The notes under the pieces were generated by a model. It was not told the DNA's origin, ran no database searches, and was given only the letters and a program-made list of their open reading frames with translations. 64,000 nucleotides of DNA, taken from Hofstenia miamia (Eukaryota > Xenacoelomorpha > Acoela > Hofsteniidae). Where the stretch lies: assembly GCA_900660155.1 (NCBI GenBank), contig CABFPE010000251.1, positions 144,362 to 208,361 of the forward strand, given 5' to 3'. Below, in pieces: positions 41,001 to 50,900 of the stretch (positions are counted from its first letter, which is position 1; each line of letters starts with the position of its first letter). The translations under genes and the position numbers were made by a program.

Positions 41001-41931
41001 AGGTTGTGAAATAATAAATGATTCAATCATGTCATTTTCTACTGATTCTGAAGATAACGATATTCATTAAGAAGATAGAAATGAAAACATAATCTTAAAC
41101 GATAGCACCGAATTTAAAGAATGAGAAAATGAATTATACAGTTTAATAATCATAACATTAATATTGATGCTATGTGCATTATAGAACTTTAGTTGTACCA
41201 TATTTCAAAAAATGTTTTCTTACGAACTCGGTGACACCTACAAGGTCGCACGGGTGCAATGCTGTAAAAAATATAGTGAACGTTCTCAAAATAACTCCTG
41301 ACATTGCAACAGTTTATGCTGTCCTTGATGAAAATTGGGTGTACTTCGACAACGTGTTCCACAAAAAACGCAGTACTTGGGTTAAACCAGCAGGTGACTG
41401 ATCTCCGATTTTCCCTGATGACAAAGAAAAAGGCCATGCTGTGTGTGTGCAGTCGATTCCATCTTTCAAAGGCTCAATACGGAGAGGCAATCAATAGCTA
41501 CACTTCTGTTGAATTCTTGCGAAAAAATAAGAGAAATCAGATGCATTTTTCAACTTTGTTTCTACAAATGGACAATGCTCCATCACGTACAAGCTGGAAA
41601 TACACAACGATTTTTTGAGAAGCACAGGAGTTCAACTTGTTAAACAAGCTCCTTACTCGCCTGATCTAAACCTTTGCGATCGGTTTTGTTTCGTGGCATC
41701 AAGCATTCATTCAAGAATATCGAACTTTCATGCGAAAGTCACGTAGAAAATGCCGCGACGCACTGCATGAATTCCCTGCCGTGCAGAGGCAAATTGAAAA
41801 GTTAAAATTGCTTTGTGACAGTGTTATTATAACAGGTTGTTCTTATGTTGATTGTTCAAAATATAATTGTTGAATTGTTTTTTAACTTGCTCATTTTTTA
41901 CGATAACGCCAAAACATTTGCGACAGCGGAG

Positions 41932-41967
<36 letters not shown>

Positions 41968-44900
41968 TATAACTTAAGTGTATAATTAGTTATATGTAAA
42001 TTGAATGTTGGCAGCCGAAAACGACCGGCTGATAGGAAGTACTAGCAAATAAAACTTACGGAATCCATCCATAGAAGCATTTTCCAATAATGGGATGCAG
42101 ACAATGCAATGCCATGAAATAACTCCTTGGAATGAATGCTCTTAATTACATACTCAATATACGACTGAGAATCTCGGAAAGCTGACTTCGTGGTGTTGAT
42201 GACAATTTTATTAAAATTCGCATACACAACATTCCCATCCAATCGCTTAAATTCAGCAATCAGCTAAATTCAAAGACAAATGAAAAGTAATATAAGCAAT
42301 AGCTTGCCTGCATGAACATCTTTTTCATCATTGTTTGTATCATCTTCACTAATGCTGGATCATAAAGTAATGCCGATGAGTTACACAGCCATCTAAATGT
42401 CAAAATAGTTTATAAATTTCTATAGTTTGTAAAATATATATTTCACACACTACTTTGTTGTTCTGCCCCTTACTAGATCTTTTGAAAAATTTCTCGAAAA
42501 TCATTAATATCAAAATTCAATGCTGTTTCATCAGCCTTATCCCTGCTATTGGAATGAGTTAATATTTCAATTGGTTCAGTTTTGGTTGAGAAGGTACATT
42601 GAATGAAGTCAGATAAAGTACGAGGGGAATTCAAAAAATACGCATGCTTGTTCAATTTTTTACTAGTTTATATGTACAATGAACTTATTTCTCAACATAA
42701 CTGCCGTCGCGATCGATGCACTTCTGTAAGCGGTGTTTCCATCCCATTATGCCATTCTTGAAAAAATCTACAGGCTGATTTTGAAGCCAAGTTCTTGCTG
42801 CATGTTTTGCTTCATCAGTGGTGTTAAAACGGACTCCTTTCAGGTGTTCTTTAAGTTTTGGGAATAGGAAAAAGTCAGATGGAGCTAGATCAGGGCTGTA
42901 AGGGTGGTGTGGCAACAATTCCCATCGGAATTCCCTCAAAATCTCCTTCGTAATCCTTGCAGAATGAGCCGGAGCATTATCATGATGGAAGAGGATTCCA
43001 CGATGAAACTTTCCTGGGCGTTTTTTAGCGACTTGTGTCCTTAGCTTTTTCAAAACGTCAACGTAATACGATGCCGTGACAGTTTTCCGACCTTGTAAGA
43101 AATCAACTAGAACAACGCCTTCCTGGTCCCAGAAAACAGTAGCCATCACCTTGTTCACAGACCTCTCAGACTTGAATTTGATTGGACCTGCTGAACCACG
43201 AGGAAGCCCCTGTTTGGACTGTTGTTTGGTTTCAGGATCATACTGGTAAACCCATGTTTCATCCCCAGTAAGAATTCGTCCGAAAAACGAGTCTTCATTT
43301 GCTTCAATTTTCGTCAAAATCACTGTTGAGAGTTCACGTCTGAGATTCAGTTGGTCAGGACGCAACGCTTTTGGGACCCATCTAGCCGAAAGCTTGCTCA
43401 GGCCTAAATCTTCATGTAAAATTGAATGAGCTGAACCAACTGATATCTCCAGAGTCTGAGCTATCTTATCAACTGTCAATCTTCCATCTTCTTCAACCAG
43501 GCTCCTAACAGAATCAACATTTTCATCATTTCTTGAGGTTGTTGGTCTTCCACGGCCTTCTTCATCTTCAACAGCTTCCCTGCCTTCTTTAAATCTTCCA
43601 ATCCATTTGTAGACACAAGTTTTCTTGGGAGCATGGTCTCCGTAAACTGTCTCCAAAGCTTGAATGATGTCCGTTCCTTTCCAACCAAGTCTTACGAGAA
43701 ACTTGATGTTGATTCTTATTTCAAAATCTTTTCGTTCCATGGGACGAAATTCACCAATTATTCACAAGAACCGTCCGCCGTCCTTGCTAGTCGCAGAATG
43801 AATGCAAGCGAGTACAATACAGTAGAGCTAACAGTATTTCACTGCAACAAGGTTAAACAGGTTTAAACTAGTAAGTTTTCATGTACTTGAAGAATTCCGC
43901 GTATTTTTTGAACTCCCCTCATAGATCTATCATTTAAAATTGAAAAAAATCAATTAATTGTTTAGCATGATATTAACACTATGTTACACCAGGGTGGGAA
44001 ACGGGTAATGTTTTATGCCCATCTAGTCTTGACAAATCAACCAATCAGACCAACCTATGTAACGTATTATGATCCGACTTCTGAATTAGAACCAACTATA
44101 GCGGAAAGATGTAAATATACAAGAGTGCACAAGCAAGATATAAATGCACAATAATCAAAACATAAAACTATGAAATCAGAACATGAACACAGAACATTAC
44201 TCAACAGTACAATATCTTATGTCACTGTTGAAAATAGAAATATTTGATCCATAACCAGACTCCAATCGGTGTTACTTGAGCCGACCAGTTTCCCATTGTC
44301 TTAGACACAATTTACTCTGAAATCCGCTTCAATCACAAACTCGGGGTTGTTATGAAACATTTTTAAAAATCAATTGAAAGCACTTGTTACAAAATATCCA
44401 ATAAAACTTAAACCTATACAAAAACTGCAAGTTTTCCACTTTTTTGATACACACTTGGAAAAGACATCTGTGCTCCAGATTGGGATATTTAGCAACTTAA
44501 TTCTTCTTTCATTAATAAATGTCTGTACTTATTTTTACAAGATAATATGATATGCTACACTTGTTGCATACTAGAAGCATGTGCATACGGCGTATGAAAA
44601 AAGTGTTTATAAAGCAACAAACATTGAATTATTACTATATAGATGCTTTAACAGTCTATTGAAACTCGAGATATAAGTTACATAATTACGACTATACTGT
44701 AAAACCCACCGATAGAAGTGAACAATTTGTAGATCGGCCCATACGTTGCGGTGTAGAGAGACGTCACGAACCCATGCATGCACCATTGCTTTTAAAGCTC
44801 TAAAGGCAACAGTACAGAGTGCTGATTCCTCATAACAGACTAGATTTTCCCCAGATATCATCTCGTTGAGGGATGGTGCTGGCAATTGATCAAAGTTTAA

Positions 44901-47900
44901 AACCTTTCCACTAATTCCTTCCATGTCATTAATATGATTACTCTAAATAAGTCAAAATCAGGAATAGCATGATTTAAACCAAGTGTAAATCAAAATAAAT
45001 CACGATTTAAATCAAAGCAAAACATTCTGAAAAACGTCTTTTTACAAATCCTGGTGAAGAACAAGGTCGCAGAAGCAGAAATCTATAATTACAGTTGCTT
45101 GTAAGCACAGGTGTTTATATTGATTTACGAAGCTCATTTATTGAAGGAAACCTCCAGCATTGAGTAGAGCATGTTGAGCCGCACGCAAACGAATCTATCT
45201 CAGTGTGCGTGACCTAATAATTAAGTTGGTTGTTATTTACAAGGCTGATTTGAATCCCAGTTCATACCCCGGCTCAAGCAACTTCTCAAGTAGCTAAAGA
45301 ATGTAGAGGAGCATCCCTGCCTTGCAGTAGAACAACAACTTCTAAGTGGAGGCAGAAAAATAGAGAGCAACTAAGCTAAAACTAACCAACAACCAACTTA
45401 TGAAAATTTTTGCTAATGCGAATATAAAATGAAATTCACTACAAATGCAATTGAGAAGTTTATATACCAGTACTGAAAATGCTTGACATAGTAAATGGTC
45501 CAAACATCATACGTCTTTATAGAATTTGTAATTACCTAACAAATGAGAATATATTTCCAAGGTAATCACAAAGTTAATGTTATACATATAATGTATTGCT
45601 CAGCACGCACAGCCAACTTAAATTAAAGTTGAGTGTGGCTTAACACACAAATACCTCTTTAACAAAATCTCAAATTTTGTATGTGGAAAATTTTGGTCAT
45701 GCATTGTGTTGCCGCTTCTTCAGGATCAGGTCCGTAGGTTTGTTGTCCTTGAAGGGAGGGGGGCGAATTTGAACAAACCATTTGCGGGCTTAATTCATTA
45801 TTAATCATTTTCAGAATTCGCTTAATTCAGCCATTTACTGACAGCACTTCATCGCTCACTGTTGCAATATAGATGTTTGCCAGAATGGATATGACATTGG
45901 GCTATCATAATATATTGTATTTTAAATTTGCAAGGAAAAATATAGAAAAGTGCAAGCATAATTTTTATCCCCTCGAAATGTTCAGAAAGCATTTTTTTGT
46001 AATGGCAGTTATGTTTCCGCCAAATTTAGGTGTTTGTATCTGTTTTTAATTTGACTGAAAATACAAATTCAACTGATGAGATAACAAATGAAATCCGCAA
46101 AGGAAGTCTATTCTTTCAGAAAGTACGTATAAAAATTTAATATTAGATCAGACTTCTTTCCGTGCTAACGTTAAACAAAAATGAGTTACCCCTTCAACGC
46201 ACAGGACCAAAATATGCAGCTTCAGGCGAAAATATTTTTTGAGTTATTATGATATACAAACAATTACTCTCGTTTACAGCTTTACCCCCGAAGACCGATT
46301 ACAAATCTTGATGAATTCATTACCTGGATAATGGTGTTAATGGGCAAACTGGAAATGTCCAACTCTGCACAAATGCCTTGATAGAGACCTGTGTAATTTA
46401 ACTCAACACTTCCTTTGTCATCGTACAAGTTAGCTGCTATTCTAAAGAAACAAACAATCAGCTTATCCATGAAAAAACCACATGAAAAAATAAATTAAAA
46501 AATACTACTTTGAAACCTCAACATTTCACCTAATAATTTTTCTAACTTTTGTATGTCAATATAACCCAATACAATTCCATTAAAATATTTTTTAGAGATG
46601 TGTATGAAAATGAGAATATTTTTAACAATTATGTGTTAGTTTGAAAGAGCCATTTATAACTTTACTCAAATCATTCTCAATATAAATTAAGAACATTTAA
46701 TGCGTTAATTATTTCCTATCACTTTTCAATTATTTTTTGCTTAGTCTTAGAAAATCGTTCCATGTTGATATAATTCATTTTATTTTAAGTCAAATTAATT
46801 GCTGTGCATTTCTCTTTCAAAATCTCAAATCCCGAAAGCGTTCATCATCATCAAAAATTTTCAACTGGGCACTTAGAACACTGAACTATATTAAGAAATG
46901 TGAATCCATAACAGAAATAAGGTCTTAGCATGATATCATGATACCGAATGTTTTAATTCAGTATCAATCCTTATTTACTCAGGAATTTAACTTTCTAATT
47001 AATTACATTAAGATGAATAAAAAGAATAAAACATTTTTTAGCATGAATAATAGTCAAGATGTATTTTCTTTCAGATGCTAAATTTTATGGAATGAATTAA
47101 GAATTGATAATGAATGTAAGAAAAACTATAAGCACTTCAAGAAAAAATCAAACAACTTTTATTAAGTAAGCAAACAATATTAGGCATAGATAATAAACTC
47201 AATGCATGTGTGAAATATTCTTAGGCTCCCCTTTAATTAATAATGTCAATGTAAACAGTTTTGTTAAAGTAATCTAATGTGTTAGTCTGTAAGTTTCACA
47301 CATCTTAGCAATGAATTTGCTTTACCCCACCCTACTTTCAAGCAGAGGCGTGCATTCAGGGTAAGCAAGGTAAGCGCCGCTTGCCCATTGAAATTTATTT
47401 GAACAAATGAAGAAAAAATATTTATGCTTACACAACATATTTATAAGTTTCCAATTCTTTTAAATTTCCTAAATTCTAAACATTAAACTAATTACTGTTC
47501 ATTTTCGTCATTTAAATAATGTAAAATGCTGTATTTTGGGTAGTTTTTTTCTTTTTTTGTTGAACAATTGAACTATATGAGTTTTTTAATAATTGATTTA
47601 ATATTATGAACAGCAATAATAATCAATATCCTATTACTTAAATTTGCGTCGTAATAATTGCTCGAATGTACCTTAATCGTGATAATTTGTATTGATCAAA
47701 ATCAATGTTTCTCAATTACAACTGAAAAAGTCCGCGCAACTGTCTGCCGCTTCCTTTATCACACTTTGTTAACGTAATTGACAAAATCTCCAACCAATCA
47801 AAATTCGAAAATACTACGAGAGGACAGCGGAAATCTTACCGCGGGATTGTTCAATGATTTATATTGTCGAGGCGACAATGGTGATGGAAATTGTAAACTA

Positions 47901-50900
47901 GAACTGTAATTTAGCCTCCAAATCACTTAAATTGATGACAATCAAAGTGTAACTTTCAAAATTAGATTTTTTACTTAACAATCACAAGAAAATTTCACTG
48001 AATTTACAAAAATGGATGTATAGAAATAACATTAAAATAGAAATAAATAAATGTTGAAGTAAATACAGTCAATATAGTAAATTCAGATGTAAATGTTTGT
48101 ATTTGGCTAATCTATATTGATCAGTTTCAAAACCTTAAAAACTGACCATCTGTAATAAACTAATACACTGATTTAACTCGTCATTTTGTCAAGATTTTTC
48201 TTATAAATTTTTCACACTACTAATATGATCTTCAAGATATTTGAGCGTCAATTGCATTGCTAATTGTTTCTGGAAATAAAATGTTGTATTTATATTATCT
48301 GGTAAATTTTTTAGATAATGATTTATATGCTTGAAATTAAAGTTATATGCAACATATGCAATACAAACATATAAATTTTATAATTACATCATATTCCGCT
48401 TCCCCCATTAATATGTGCACTGCACGCCACTGCTTTCAAGTTACTTCCGATGTCGTTTCAATTATTCCTTCTTTATAGAATTTTTGGTAATATGCAGTCA
48501 ATAATAGCATTTATTGTAAATCAGTGTACAGAAGAAAATATAGTATTGCAAAATTAAATTGGGATATCTAATAAAAAAGGTTAACAAACACAAAGTGTTT
48601 TACCTGTTATCATCAAATTCCTTTCCCCCTAAATCTGGTCGATCTGTGTTAGAAACCCACATGACATGGTTTTGTTTCCGCAATTGTCGAGCAAGGAAAA
48701 TATCAGATGCGAAAATGAATGAGTCTTCGGGGAGGTTACCCACTGGTAACTGAAGATAGCGACATTGTGCTAATATGTTCTAAATTCAAAACGCGATGAA
48801 TTTGTAAAGTTCATACATAAAAGTATGATTTAGCTCGATAACTTTAAAAATCAGAGTGCTCAAATCCAGGGAAACAAACATGGCGTTTTATTAATTCGGT
48901 AAATGATATTTATATACATTTTAAGGTAGAAACCAATAGAGTTAGAACAAACGTAAATACTGCAACTATGCAACGTCCATAATAAAATTGCGAAGATACA
49001 TTGCCTTTAAATCGTTATTCGAAAGTTACCCTGCCTGTACTCGAAAAAGGCAAAGAAATTCTTAAAAATGAGTATACGAAACTATTTTTAAATGGTAATA
49101 TACGAAAATCGTAATTATGGATGAAGGCTGCAACCGTGCATCGCTTCTTTATAGCACAGCCCTGCGCAGCACGATTGCTTTTAGGCACGGCACGTTTTTA
49201 CATGTGTTTCAATCACGGTTTATAACCTATTAAACTAGCGCAATTCTCTAAAAAATATAATGATCATAGCAAGTATATTGTATCTTATAAACACTTAAAG
49301 AGATAATAAAGAAACTGTTTGAGTTAACATCGCCAAACGAAAAATTTCCATGCTGGTCACTTGAGATGAGATGGCCTAATCATCAACAGTGTATCTGATG
49401 ACCACTAATACAGATCAAATTTCACACTGTACTAATAAAAAGCATAAATCCATCGATTGTTTAATAAATTTTTAGCCTAAATTTTAATCGATGCAAATTT
49501 TAATGTTTGTACATTGTTGCATATGATTGCAGTCTAAATATTTACCACAAATCTGGAAAGGTAATTGAGAGAATGTTGAATAGCTCGCTTGCAAGCAATC
49601 TTCTGCCATTCTATTGTGTTCAACATCGTACGAGAGTCAGATACATGAAAGGGTACTAGTGGTAAGTCGTTCAAAACAGGAACATCTGTAACCAATCTCG
49701 CATTAGCTAAATTCAACAAACTATTTAATAAAGGTTAATATGGTTAAAACATTGCTAACATTCGCATGTAAAGTTAAGAACATATAAAACCATGCTCGTG
49801 TTAAAATGGTTAGGACCAATGAGAAAATGAATATATTTAATATACATAAAAAAGATCTATATGAACTAGAGTGAAAAGCAAAAGAATTTTCAGTCTCTGG
49901 CCATAAATAGGCATATTTACACAGTCAAAAACCGTCATGCAGGTATCTTTACTTAACATCCCCGTCTAAAAGTACAGCAAATATGATCTGCAAGTGAACA
50001 TTATGTAATGCAGGTGTTTGTCGGAGTTGAGAGAACTACTGCAAAAATCAAAATTTTCTTACTGAAAACGTACATGAATACTTGATTTTTATGCATAATC
50101 GAGCTTCTACTAGTGGGCTTGTATGTTATTTTAACAGCTATAAAAAATAAAGTCAAATTTACTGTTTAAAATTTAAAAACTAATACTTTAAGTAAAAATG
50201 GGAATGATTTGAGTTAAAAATGTCACCCTGAACATAAACTATGTTTGCTATTTTATTCTTCAATATTTAAAATGAACTCAACTAATGAAAATAATAATCT
50301 TAAACAACTTGGAAAATCATTTGTTTCTATGCGGAAGCCCCAGCGCTAAAATACTTGGTGCAGTTTGCTTGTAACACATCAATATTAAGCATGATTGGTA
50401 TGGTAGAAGAGCAATTAGTGAACTTGAGAAACTTTTTGATAAAATCGAGTCTACAACTAAAATGAAATATTGATTGCTGCTATCAGGGTTAGCAAAAAAG
50501 TTTATTTTTTACAAAAAAACTTTTAAAACGTCTTAAACGCTTGAAAAATGTTTTTTGCAATTACACAAAACGAAAATTTTGCTTAAAAACATATACAGTA
50601 GTAGCAAACATTGAATTATGATAAACTTATCAACATTCATTTTTCGTTTCATACACGTAAACAAAAAGCAAGTTTTGCTATCTATAAAAGTACGAATGGA
50701 CGGAATCCAAAAAATTATTTTCCAAACTTTCCTATACAAATTAAAAAAACACTTAAAAAACACTGCAAAAAACAATTGTTTTAAACAGGTATTGTTTAGA
50801 ACATGCCAACCCTGGCTGCTACCACAGATATATGGACCGAAAACCTTCGTAAACGATTATACCTTGATACTACTGCAATTTATTTGCAACCAAATGATCC

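Larger units (their letters stand above)
39794..41198. repeat. duplicated blocks around a single N (two haplotypes joined)
   Basis: 39794-40051 recurs as 40854-41111, and 40763-40852 recurs as 41109-41198, with a lone N at 40853. In the second pair the two blocks abut, lacking about 714 bases (40052-40765) present in the first. This is best explained as two alleles, one with a deletion at a CGA microhomology, placed head to tail by the assembler. Confidence 0.8.

Noticed and set aside
42480-42620. Minus-strand frame [20 protein letters not shown] beside the mariner
   Set aside because: Considered as an extra POLE exon, but flanking exons join in phase without it and no POLE homologue contains it.
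48559-48753. 64-codon + strand frame
   Set aside because: It is the antisense of POLE exon 48604-48779.
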